Positions 22,801-32,944 of a stretch of 64,000 nt of DNA are shown here, piece after piece. The DNA is from Diorhabda sublineata (Eukaryota > Arthropoda > Insecta > Coleoptera > Chrysomelidae). The translations under genes were made by a program, and so were the position numbers. The stretch covers positions 9,563,805-9,627,804 of the forward strand of contig NC_079484.1 of assembly GCF_026230105.1 (NCBI RefSeq). The letters are read 5' to 3'. The stretch's first letter is position 1. The number at the start of each line of letters is the position of its first letter. Under the pieces are notes generated by a model. That model saw nothing but the letters and a program-made list of their open reading frames with translations. It was not told the DNA's origin and did not search any database.

Positions 22801-23867
22801 TACAATCCACCAACCGCTATTCTTCTTCAGGTAGGAATATAATTAGGGAACAATGAAATTAATTCAATATTCCAATTTTCAAATTGAAAAAATATTAAGG
22901 TACGTTTGTTGAGTTATAGCTCTAGTAACTTGGTTATAACTAATGTAAAACTTTTTTCTTATTAATAATACGAAAAAAAAGTATTCGATGATTTGTTTTA
23001 TTTTTATTATTTTTTCGTCCCATTTAAGATAAAAATGAGACCTTAGTTTCGAAAACCAAAATTTTAACACTATTTTGGCTAATAAAAAATTTAAAAAACC
23101 TGTGAAATTGTACTTAAATTTCTTTTTCGATAAATCTTGTATTTATTTCGGAATTTAAAAAAGCAATTGATTATCATAATTCAAGTAATTTTCACAAAAT
23201 TTCACAAATTAAAATATTTTTAGGTTAGTTAGGATAGAATTTCCTTTCTTCATTATTTCTTTATTACGTTGCGTGAATTTCATATTGATTTGATTAATTA
23301 AATTTTTTTATCAACTCAAAAAGTGTTCAAATTTTGGTTCCTAAAGTTAGATCTCATTTTTATTCCAATCACGCGCAGAAAAAATATGAATTTTTCAATT
23401 TTCTATGACCAAAAATAGGGTGGACTCTACCTCTAAACATTTAGCTCAATTTAAAAACTTCCAACCTTTGATACATTCCTTACACTAATACCTGTAGAAG
23501 GGATGAATGTTGTTTTTAAAATTTTAGCCTTCACTCAGTGGTGGCTCGTAAAAACTTTTTTAAAAACCCCCAAGGTTTCTTAAACATCCTACCGTATAGA
23601 AGTTTTGAGGTGTTTGCCAAATTTCCATTTATTTTATCGGCACTTGTGCTGAAATGATGGATTTTTGGAATGGTTACCACACAATAAAAATATAATTCAA
23701 CAAATAATACATTTACGTGATCTCTTTTCTATACTTTTATTGTCTTTAAAGAAAATTAGCAAAGTTTCAAAAATGACAAGAGCCACTCAAACAGATTTAA
23801 CGCCTCCAGTAACTTGAACCATATTTAGAGATTGTTAGTAAATTAAGGTATGCTTGGGATTCAGGGT
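22801..23867. other. gene-free stretch
   Basis: AT-rich, no recognisable coding or repeat feature. Confidence 0.35.
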
Positions 23868-24125
23868 CAGTGGCGGCGACTGGACGTTAGAAGTGGGGGG
23901 GGGCAAGATATAATCTAAAACTAAAAATGGCATTGTAAGAGATTGTTTCATGTTATGATTTGATTTTTGCAATTACAGGGCTTTATTAGAATCTTTAATC
24001 AAACGAAAAGGTTCAAACAAAGGATGTATAAATAAAATAGACAGTAATCTAATTTTATATGATCTTCTCAAAGTATTATTGCTCTAAATCAACGCAAGAT
24101 GTCTTGATTTCAGCTTGGCATAATG
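23868..24125. mobile_element. end fragment of a hAT-like element
   Basis: Starts CAGTGGCGGCGACTGGACG, a hAT-like terminus, with a G tract (AAGTGGGGGGGGGCAAG), and shares AGATATAATCTAAAACTAAA, ATTGTTTCATGTTAT and AAACGAAAAGGTTCAAAC with 61,189 onward. It is cut off at about 24,125 by the next element. Confidence 0.6.
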
Positions 24126-24137
24126 AATGTATATATA

Positions 24138-24805
24138 CTAAAAGTATACATAAAAAATTAAAGCTTGTTAAAAAATACAATAATAATTTAAAACCTCAAA
24201 TATTTCATAAACGACTAAAAGTTGGAATAGGATTAGTAAAAACAATTTGATTACATGAATTTGTCTTATTTTTTACCCATGAATGCATTAAAATAGAAAA
24301 AAACCGGGTGATTCCATTTAAAAAAAATAAAGAAATTTGATATTTATGAAGTTGCAACACTTTTTATACACATCCTGTATAAAATTAAAAATTAAAAAAA
24401 CATAGAATCAAATACGTCTGGCCTTGCTAAAAGCAACCGAACAGAAACCATTTTCATATCTTTGAGGGTTTCCTCGTAAAAAAATAATTTATAAGCGACT
24501 GCAAGGTTCAATTTTTTTACAAAAAAATTAATAACTCAAAAAGTATGCATTTTTCGAAAAAAGTTTTTAGACAAAAGTATACTAAAATTTTACGTAAATT
24601 TCAAAAATGTATTAATATATAGGGTGTTCTGCTTAAAATAAGAAAGTTACAGTCGACTTCCGGTAGAACCGGAAGTCGGCCATCTTTGAAAATATTTTAG
24701 TTAAAAAGATCATGTCCGAAAATCCAAGTATAGAAATTTTCGTGATTTTACTATCATGATTTTATCATATACATATAGTTTTAACTCGTCGTGGGACACC
24801 CTGTA
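24138..24805. mobile_element. palindromic foldback element, copy B (right half)
   Basis: Matches the central spacer and right arm of copy A (14.6-15.3 kb): TTGTTAAAAAATACAATAAT, ACCGGGTG, AAAAGCAACCGAACAGAAAC, AACTCAAAAAGTATGCATTT and an intact terminus GTCGTGGGACACCCTGTA ending at 24,805. The left arm is missing; the break falls next to the hAT-like fragment. Confidence 0.85.
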
Positions 24806-25227
24806 TATTATAAATGGAGACCACAGGGGAAAAACTTGATAAGTCTCAATTTTATAATTTTCCAGCAAATTTTCATAGCTAAGAAGTAAAACATTTCTTT
24901 CCCAGTATAATTTTACTGTTATAAGATACTCACTGTGTTTTACCTATATTGTGGCAACAAAAACAACAAAAAATGGTCTTGATTACTTTCTCTGCCTCTA
25001 TGAGTAACTTTCGTTAAAAAGTGCTATATAATTTTTACTCTAGATTTTAAATTATAAATAAGCAACAAATTCACCTTTGTATTTGATTTTACTGAAATTA
25101 TCTTCGCTTGTTATATTGAGTACAATTCTGTATAATTCTTTGTAAAGGGTTTCTTAATCGATTATTTTTTTTTCAAAGTGAGAAAATCTATCATAACATT
25201 TTCTATTCCGAAAAACGTTTTTCACTA
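24806..25227. other. gene-free stretch
   Basis: No recognisable feature. Confidence 0.35.
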
Positions 25228-25877
25228 CGAGCCTGATTACTCCATGGCAATCCCAAAAAACTGAATCAAGAACTTTTCCAGCAGATTTTTGGACACGAAA
25301 CTTCTTAGGTCTTGGAGAACCAGAGTGTCGCCATTCCATCAATTGTTGCTTTGTTTCTGGATCGTAGAAATGTACCCAAGTCTCATCTATACCAACAATT
25401 CGTTTTAAGAAGTCTACATCGTTTTCAAAACGAGCACAGATAGAACACGATGCTTTTACCCTTGCACTTTTTGGTCAACATTCAAACATTTGGGGATCCA
25501 TTTTGCAGCAATTTTTCTCATGTCCAAATTGACGTGAAGAATATGATGAACGCATTCGTATGAAATATTCGGTGCTTCAGATATCCGTTTTAGCTCAATT
25601 CGACGGTCTGATAAAATAATGTCATATGAACTGCATCGATATTTTCGGGAACTGACGCAGAAACTGGCCTTCCCGATCGGTCATCATCTTCAATGGAAAA
25701 TTTACCTCTTTTGAAGCTGGCAGTCTAATTTTTCACGGCCGCATACGAAGGACATTGATCACCAAGGGTATTAAGCATATTTTCGTAAATCTGCTTACCT
25801 CTTCACCCTTTTAAATACAGGTACTTGATGATGGCTCGATACTCCAATTTTTCGGTTTTCACAATTTCGGTGGACAT
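25228..25877 (-). pseudogene. truncated mariner transposase
   Basis: Contains the helix-turn-helix region and the start of the catalytic domain, with frameshifts. It keeps sequence the 4.9-kb copy has deleted (WIPKCLNVDQK, then CSICARFENDVDFL) and reads Leu where that copy has a stop, so the two copies together document the ancestral frame. It ends within the fold of the catalytic core (SVFWDCHGVI) before the second catalytic Asp. Non-functional. Confidence 0.9.
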
Positions 25878-26037
25878 CTTTTTTCTTTTAATTTATTGCG
25901 TATCTCTGGTTTACTTTTTTGACGTCAAATTTCACATTGACACTTCTATTAAGTTATTGTTTGTTGCTATGGTAACGCAATATTTTGTTTATGCATGGAA
26001 CTGATCTAGGCTAACTAGATATCAATACATCCTCGTA
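25228..26037 (-). mobile_element. mariner copy truncated at its 3' end
   Basis: Same family as 4,817-6,070, reversed. The 5' terminus TACGAGGATGTATTGATATC is intact at 26,037. The transposase start codon is at 25,877. Similarity stops abruptly after DCHGVIRLV at about 25,228, so the second half of the DDE domain and the 3' terminal repeat are missing. Confidence 0.92.
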
Positions 26038-26039
26038 TA

Positions 26040-27195
26040 TGCCAGGGAACAAACAGTCCGACTTTTTTGCAATCACATTTAATACTGCGTCCCATTTTGC
26101 AGTTGCAAAATTGAGTTCAACAGTTTTTCTGACTCAGGTGGTAGTAAAGTTCTAATGTATTATTGACCAACTTCCAGCCCCAGTCTGTAGGGTCTAGCTG
26201 ATAACCAAGCCACACTTAAAGTTGGTAATATACCCGAAAAAGATGTTGAAGAGTAGCTACAAAGGTTGGAGGAAGACAAGCCAATTGAAATTTTTTTTTA
26301 CTTTTAGTATTTTTAAGGAAACATGCATATCGTTACTTCTCAAAGCAGGTAGTTTTTTTGGGAGCTGCGTACATAGAAAGAAGAAAAGGAATGCCGTCGG
26401 GTTGAGTTATTGTTTTTAAAAACTTCAGCAGATTGAACTAAATCTTGTTTTTCAAACATTTTGAAACTCATTTTTTTGACATTTGATCTTGAATAAATTT
26501 TTTTCCATACTCAAGAATGATAGGGAACTTTCAAATTTTATTTATAATTAAATTTTAAGCAATTTTACTAATTTTCAGCTTCACTCTTATTTTTTGGTCT
26601 AATTTGACCGGACTATTGATATCATGTGGAGTGATTAGTAAAATGTATTTATTTTATTTATATCCAGACAAAACTTGATTCGTTTAAACTAGCGTTATTA
26701 GATTTCTTTCATAGTTTTATTCAAGCGGAAATGTATAAAAGTAGAAGGTAATTTCTTTCCCTTTTTGTGTTAAAAATAATATCTCGAGTCCGTTTTCTTT
26801 TCATCATGATTGACTTTTGCAATCAGAAATCAATCTATCATCAGAACCTCTAGATTCTACGTCTTCGAATGGATATTTGATTTTAAAAAGGAACAAAGAT
26901 ATAAGAGAATACAAAAAAAAGAAAATTAAGAGATTGAAAGGTATTTAATACCCTCGTATTTTAGTTGGGAATCATCCATGTGGTTTTAATACTTCCTTTT
27001 GTGTACGAACGGACACGCTTATTTTTGGTTGCTCTCTATTATATATTTCCACAATGATTGTTCTCGAACACGATATTTATATTGTTACGTTTTCGTGTAG
27101 ATTAATCGGCTGGCCACTACACCAATGAAGAGGGTTTAGATGGAGATAAACAGTTTTAATATTTTACAAATATACACGATTTGGATGTTTTTCTA
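26040..27195. other. gene-free stretch
   Basis: No recognised coding or repeat structure. Confidence 0.35.
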
Positions 27196-27642
27196 TACAG
27201 GGTACTTCAAAAAAAGGTGATCCCGTCTCTAGGATAGATAGAAAACTGAAAAATATTCGGGGTTTCGTAACGCCATTCAATACATACAATGAATTTATTT
27301 TTATGTTGTAGATGACGCTAGTTACACGGTTCGTACCAAGTAGTATTGAACATAACTTTTTTATGTACCTTTTTTGTGTAAAATTGAATTGAAATTTTGC
27401 TTAATAAATTTATGAGAGTCAGAAATAAAAACAAAATCATTGGATGTATCAGCTTCCAAAACATAATCATTTAAAATTTCAATACAATGTTGCAAGTAGT
27501 TGCGGCAAAATCGTAAAAATTGTGTATACTTTTTTTCACTTCAACGCTTTTTGTCTTGAATACGGACGACGTTACGTAAATTTTTTACTCAGTTTCCTAT
27601 CTATCCTAGAGACGAGATCACCTTGTTTTGAAACACCCTGTA
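27196..27642. mobile_element. 447-bp TA-flanked MITE
   Basis: Ends TACAGGGTACTTCAAAAAAA and, inverted, TACAGGGTGTTTCAAAACAA, followed by a near-identical block around GGTGAT-CTCGTCTCTAGGA and TAGATAGGAAACTGA, about 55 bp of inverted repeat in all. The flanks are TA. The interior has no coding capacity. It abuts the long-TIR element at 27,643. Confidence 0.92.
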
Positions 27643-29811
27643 TAGGCCAGTAAAACGGTGCACAAAAAGGAGTCGAAGTGGAAAGCTTTGGAGTAATTGT
27701 TTTTATTGGTTTATTCTATGTTTTTAGGGGTGCTGAACACGAATCTGAAGTTGTCCAACAAAAATTTGCTCGGCAAATAAGAGAAATCATCAAAAAAACA
27801 CTCAAAATATTGTTTTTTAGTGGTTTTCAGCTTATAACTTGCAAAGTAAGCTATTTATGAAAAACGTGTAATAAAGAGGAGAAAATTTCCTACAATTTTT
27901 GTCTCCTAACATTTTTTCGTATATCGTATGGTTTCCACGCTAAAGAGTGTTGAAATATGGGGCTAATCAGTATTTTTTGGAAAAAAGCAAAACATAATGA
28001 ATAAATTAATGCAACTTTCCCTTTAAGTGAAACAATTCATTTGCAGCACCCCGCCTTTCAAAAAGCAAAGACAGTTCGGTTCGACTATCCTGACTGGGGG
28101 GGGGGGTATCCGTCAAAATCACGTGACTGAAAAGGGTGAGCGTCAAGGGCACGTCTTCATGCATTCAGTACTGCTATTGACGTGGCCTTGTCATTTCTTT
28201 CTTTCTGTGGCGGCGCGAAGTCCTGTTATTTTCGTTTCCGAGTGTTTTCGTTGAGATACAATACAACAACTCCTTACAATGTCCAGTGATAAGTGTTTTA
28301 TTTGTGAAAAACATTTAAGTGAGAGCCCACTGGAAGTGGTAAAGGAAAAAGGAGTAGAAACTTTACGAGATGCTAGTAAAAAAAGAAATGATAGGAAGGG
28401 AAATGTTTTGGCTGGTAAAACGTCAGTAAACATACATGTTTCATGTCAGAAAAGTTACACAAATGAAAAAAGGATAGCTGCTTACCTGAAAAATGCTGCT
28501 CAACCAAGCACATCTTCGGGAAAACTAAGATCATCCTCTGACTTTTGCTTCAAAACAGATTGTTTTGTGTGCGGAACACGAATTCCCGAAGATTACACAA
28601 GGTCACAACAACGACTGCCTCACCATAAACGTAGCAGTTATCAAGAGGATCCAACCGATAACAGATATGGTGGCTGCTGATTGTCAGTACCATGATAAAT
28701 GTTTAAAAAATCTGTACAGTAAGCCCAAGGTTGATGAAAAAAAAAAAGTTGGCCCTCATTCTGAAGAGATTGACAACGCTATGAATGACATTTTCTCTTT
28801 TATGGAAAGTAATGACGAGGAATGTCAATTTTCATTAGACCAGCTGATGACTCAGATAGAGAGCGACTATATTCCCCAAAGAAAAACTGTAATACAACAT
28901 TTACTAGAAAGATATGGGGAAGATGTTATCATATCAAAAATCAAACAGAATACAATTGTGTGTTTTAAACATACTGGCCATAAGATTTTGACAGATGCTT
29001 GGTACATTGAAAAACGTTTATCAGAACGGGAAGAACGTCTTCGAATAGTTGAAACAGCAGCTGATGTAATTCTTGGAGAGATACGATCAGTACCGTATGT
29101 GATGGATGACTATCCTCCTCCAGATTCTTTCTTGGACGAAAATGAAAGCCTTGTTCCGGAGGTTCTCAAAGTGTTCTTGGAAAGACTAATATTAAAAAAA
29201 ACGAGGAATATTTTGTAATTAAGTCGATGATTTTTGTTTCAGACCTAGAAGAACTGGAATGCTGCCCTGCTGGAATCCGGTGTCTAAGAGGGCTCGTATT
29301 AGGTCATAAATATTTAAGTGTGTTGAAATAATTAAATACCTTTGTTTTCTTTTGTTTAATAACCTTTTTTATTGATGTATCAAATAATTAATTAAAACAT
29401 TTTACAAAACATCAAATAATGTTCACCTACATAAAATAAAAAATATAAACTAATGCCGTATTCTGCTATTTTTTTGCAAATGCTAATTTCTCCCATATTT
29501 CACCACTCCTTTGCGTGGAAACCATACGACGTACGAAAAAATACTAAAAAACATAAATTATAGGAAATTTTCTCTCCTTTATTTTACTATATAAACACTT
29601 TTTGCATAAATAGCTTGCTTTGCAATTTATGAGCCGAAAACCACTAAAAAACAAGATTTTTAGAGTTTTTTTGATGATTTCTCTTATTTGCCGAGCAAAT
29701 TTTTGTTGGACAACTTCTGATTCGTGTTCAGCACCCCAAAAAACATAGAATAAACCAACAAAAACAATTACTCCAAAACTTTCCACTTCAAACTACCATT
29801 TGACTGGACTA
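27643..29811 (+). mobile_element. 2.17-kb long-TIR DNA transposon carrying its own gene
   Basis: Two inverted arms of about 330 bp (27,643-27,972 and 29,478-29,811) are roughly 90% alike by eye, including GAAGTGGAAAG, TTGGAGTAATTGTTTT, CACGAATC-GAAGTTGTCCA and TCGTATGGTTTCCACGC. Outer ends read TAGGCCAGTAAAACGG and TAGTCCAGTCAAATGG (inverted), so a TA target duplication is likely. The gene at 28,279-29,218 lies between the arms. The arms contain a shadow frame, which is the same repeat read twice rather than a protein. Confidence 0.88.
28279..29218 (+). pseudogene. zinc-motif protein of an uncharacterised arthropod TE-linked family
   Basis: The ATG at 28,279 starts KCFICEKHLSESPLE, a CxxC motif, then NIHVSCQKSYTNE with H-x-x-x-C, making a candidate zinc site at residues ~5-55, then DCFVCGTRI, a second CxxC. 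Near 28,620-28,650 the frame shifts, and the family's usual residues between this point and DMVAADCQYHDKCLKN are partly missing. The second frame continues to 29,218 with EEIDNAMNDIFSFMESNDEE, CQFSLDQLM, YGEDVIISK, VCFKHTGHKILTDAWYIEKR and YPPPDSFLDEN. I know this combination from many uncharacterised, multi-copy insect proteins. The longer versions continue well past the stop seen here, so this copy is also C-terminally truncated. Position between long TIRs indicates the gene belongs to the element. Its biochemical role is unknown; a DNA-binding or transposase-related role is inference. Confidence 0.75.
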
Positions 29812-30503
29812 GTATACAAGGTGTCAATTTGAAAGCGTACTACCCTCTATATATCACCCCATTTTTAAACGAGAGACAGTTTATAAGCTGGTGGTTGCGT
29901 CTCGTGGTCAAATTTTAATCCGGGTTACTGTAAATAATTATAATTCCCAGGATTATCTATATCTAAATATTGAATTCTTGTTAACCATTTTCTTACCCGG
30001 AGCTTGAATAAAATAAATATTATCAACTTATTAATCATAAAACCTCTCAAGTTGGGATAACTACCATGGATGGGGATAAATTTAAAGTAATTGGTTGAAT
30101 TTTTATGCCCAAAACCATAACCTAACCTAACCAGATTGAAATTTAGAGTAAAGGTGTAATTCTTAGTCTGTAGTTAAGAAAATTGACCGCGTAACCCAAT
30201 CAGTATGTAGCTAAGCTGGTTTTCAACTAGATATGGAAGTGGTGCTTTATTAGCAGCTGGAGAGATTTTAAAAATAGTAATTATTAGATTAGGATAGTAA
30301 GTTGAAAACTTATTTGAAAGTCATAATTACTTTAACGAAACTATTAATATACAATCCATTCGAAATTTGTGCATACAACCTATAATATATGGATGGTCAT
30401 TAACTAACTAACATTTTGTTTTAGTTAATATAATATTCGGACAGACATGACTGTTTAATAGAAACGCAAGGTTTATAATAAAAAATAAAAACAGGATGTT
30501 ACA
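29812..30503. other. gene-free stretch
   Basis: No recognisable coding feature. Contains a short CATAACCTAACCTAACC microsatellite near 30,118. Confidence 0.4.
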
Positions 30504-30506
30504 TTA

Positions 30507-31099
30507 GGCCCCTTTCACACCAACCAAACGAATCCGAATCAATCTGGATCACTCCGAATCAAGTTGAATCTGATTCGTCATCTCCACTCTTTCACACCAG
30601 CTGAATCAACCTGAATCTATAAAAATCCTTTCATCTTTTTTTCGTTTTCCTTCTTTTAGTTGCTTTTGAGCTATCATCATGGAAGCAGTTGTTTTAAATG
30701 CAATAGTGTTTAGTAGGAGGCAACGGCGGAAACAGAAAACAAGAAAAATGTGGATACATCACATAAATCGGAACGGCCGGAGATATGAGATTTCTGTTGC
30801 TATGATTTTTATCACTGGCGTCATAAATCGCACTATTTTCTTTAACTTTTAAAATTAATAACTCCACGTCCATCTCGTATGGTTGTTGATTCAAGACTGA
30901 CCGGACGAGGAATCTGACAGGTTGAATCAAGTGCGACCTCGAATCAAACCTGATTGAACCAGATTCGTTCGGTCTGAAAGCGGGAAAACAGTCCCTTCAC
31001 ATTTAAACGGAGCGCTCGAATCCGAATCTTGGTCAATCAGATTCAACTTGATTCGAAGTGATTCTGATTGATTCGGATTCGTTTGGTGTAAAAGGGCCC
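30507..31099 (+). mobile_element. PIF/Harbinger-type non-autonomous element
   Basis: TIRs GGCCCCTTTCACACCAACCA and, inverted, GGGCCCTTTTACACCAAACG are flanked by TTA at 30,504-30,506 and 31,100-31,102, the 3-bp target of PIF/Harbinger. Subterminal regions on both sides repeat GAATC/GATTC words (CGAATCCGAATCAAT, AAGTTGAATCTGATTC) many times, as expected for transposase-binding sites. It is 593 bp and keeps only a transposase N-terminal stub. Confidence 0.93.
30679..30855 (+). pseudogene. Harbinger transposase N-terminal stub
   Basis: A 58-codon frame starts MEAVVLNAIVFSRRQRRKQK and continues TRKMWIHHINRNGRRYE. This resembles the N-terminus of insect DDE_Tnp_4 (Harbinger) transposases, where a run of R/K precedes W-x-HP-I/L-N and a hydrophobic helix. 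The remainder is an internal deletion, so no DDE motif is present. Confidence 0.7.
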
Positions 31100-31102
31100 T
31101 TA

Positions 31103-31840
31103 GTCTACACTGAAGATAAGTTGATGAATGAAGCTGTTTTAAGTGATTTATTAGACAAAGATAACCTATAAACATCATTTTGTTGGTGTCCAATTATTGT
31201 ATGCAAGGAAGATTTTCAGTTATTGGGCAATGTGTCCAATAACTAATTTCATTTTTTCTTTTTCTCGATAGTTATTGGACAGTCGTTAATAATCGTTGTT
31301 CATAATGCCTAGAGTTTCAATATAAAAATCTGAACAAATTATGTTTTCCTAAGAAAATAGACGATCTGATTTCTAGTATCCAGAAATTTTTAGAAGCGAG
31401 CATCAAACCAAATCCAATCAATAATAATCGTTCTGGGCACGAAACAACAAAGAATTTAACGAAAATTCTGAGGAATCCGTCCACGGTTTTCAACGGAATT
31501 AAATCTTTATAATGAAATTTTTGTTATGTCTAATATATTTTTAGATCCTCCACAATTTTTTATAGGTATAACATATTTTCTACTTAAGAAGCCAATTAGC
31601 AGTGTAGACCTATATTATCGGAAGTACCATAAAAAACTTATTTTTCTTAACTTTTTGAAATCAGATTTTTTACGAATTTTTACGTGCTGAACTAATCGCC
31701 CTATTGAAGCGGAAATCTAAGGGTTTTAGGAGTAAAAAATCGAAAATCTTGCCCCAAACAATAAACATTTGTTGTCAAAGGTAAACAATTAAAGTGTTGT
31801 ATAATTATCATAACATAAAAATGAGATTTTGTTTTTTGTT
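31103..31840. other. gene-free stretch upstream of the recombinase remnant
   Basis: No coding motif recognised. A TTTTGTTTTCAAG tract at the right edge could be a splice acceptor for the recombinase reading frame, or chance. Confidence 0.35.
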
Positions 31841-32372
31841 TTCAAGTTATCCTCATTATTGGATTAAGCGGGGCCTGCCGTAAAAAAGAAATTATAAATA
31901 TAAAAATGGAACACATTCAGGACACGGGAAAATCCTCGAGAATTGATATTCCAGATTTTGAAACTAAAACGAGACGTTCATTTGTAGTACCAGAAACGTT
32001 TTGTATCACATATCAAAAATACGTGAATTTGCGTCCTGCTGAAATGGAACTTCCTTTATTTCTTAATTACAGAAATGGAAAATGCATAAAACAGTTTGTG
32101 GGGATAGCACATCATCAGCAACTATGTTAGTTGATGCAGGAGATGATTTGCTATCATTAAAACGAGTTGGCGGCTGGCAATCTTTTACAGTGGCGGAAGG
32201 CTATGTGAATCAATCTTTTAAAAATAAAAATGACAACGCATTACGAATGTCGGAGGCAATTACCAATTATCAATCTTCGTCTTCTGATATATCGAGCAGT
32301 ACTACAATTATAATTAACCGTTCATCACCATTAAATAATAAGGCACAATCCATTTACAATAATAAAGTTTAA
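31841..32372 (+). pseudogene. Crypton-like tyrosine recombinase, C-terminal half
   Basis: The open frame from about 31,841 gives VILIIGLSGACRKKEIINIK, with the GACR-x-x-E pattern that holds the first catalytic Arg of tyrosine recombinases, then DTGKSSRIDIP, then TFCITYQKYVNLRPAEMELP. A deletion/frameshift near 32,085 removes the HxxR (H-CFRRT) box. The other frame continues with SATMLVDAGDDLLSLKRVGG, then WQSFTVAEGYVNQS, matching SATLLVDAG...LKRHGGW...VAEGY in Crypton-type YRs. The usual His before GGW is Val here. The Tyr of AEGY is the presumed nucleophile and remains. A Ser-rich tail ends at 32,372. Cryptons move by YR-mediated recombination without TIRs, so no ends can be drawn. A domesticated gene is excluded by the breaks. 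Confidence 0.75.
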
Positions 32373-32424
32373 ATAACGATGTTTTTTATTTAATGGGAAA
32401 AAAATGAATGAGCGTAGAAAAAGT

Positions 32425-32524
32425 ATAGTAAGTTACACGAGTTGTAAGCCCATTACGCACTCACAAAATTTTTTACTTCGTGCGTAATGGGTTACTTACA
32501 ATTCTTGTTACGTAATATACTATT
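32425..32524. repeat. hairpin downstream of the recombinase remnant
   Basis: Inverted arms TAGTAAGTTACACGAGTTGT-AAGCCCATTACGCAC and GTGCGTAATGGGTT-ACTTACAATTCTTGTTACG flank a T-rich loop of about 19 bp. It may be a small foldback MITE or the end of the recombinase element. No function can be assigned. Confidence 0.75.
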
Positions 32525-32944
32525 AAATCATAATAACAAATTTATTAGCGTTTCCGAAATACAAGATACTCGATCAATTCAATACAAAAAACGAATACTA
32601 TGGAACCACTTCTCTTCAACTATACTGTAACAACAAACGCGTCGCCAGCTTATGACTAAGGGGGGAGCAATGGGGCAATATTATGGAGGATAAAAAATAT
32701 GAACGCCTGGTACAGTCGAGAGCATGAAGCGTTACACTTTGGAAGTCTTTGCCTCGGTTAAGATTGTAATAAGAACGGTTCTAATATCAATGTATAAAAC
32801 TTCAAACCCCTCGATAGCACAATAACTAAATCAAACTTTTAAACACAGTAAGAATTATTTATTTTAACAAAAATAATATTTAATTGAAACATAACCTGCG
32901 GGGATTTTTTGTAAAACTTTCAACCATTTTATCAACTATTTAAG

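Noticed and set aside
27678..27860. 60-codon frame beginning ESFGVIVFIGLFYVF, also at 29,544-29,786 inverted
   Set aside because: It is the terminal inverted repeat of the 27.6-kb element read in both directions. Conservation reflects the repeat, not a protein.
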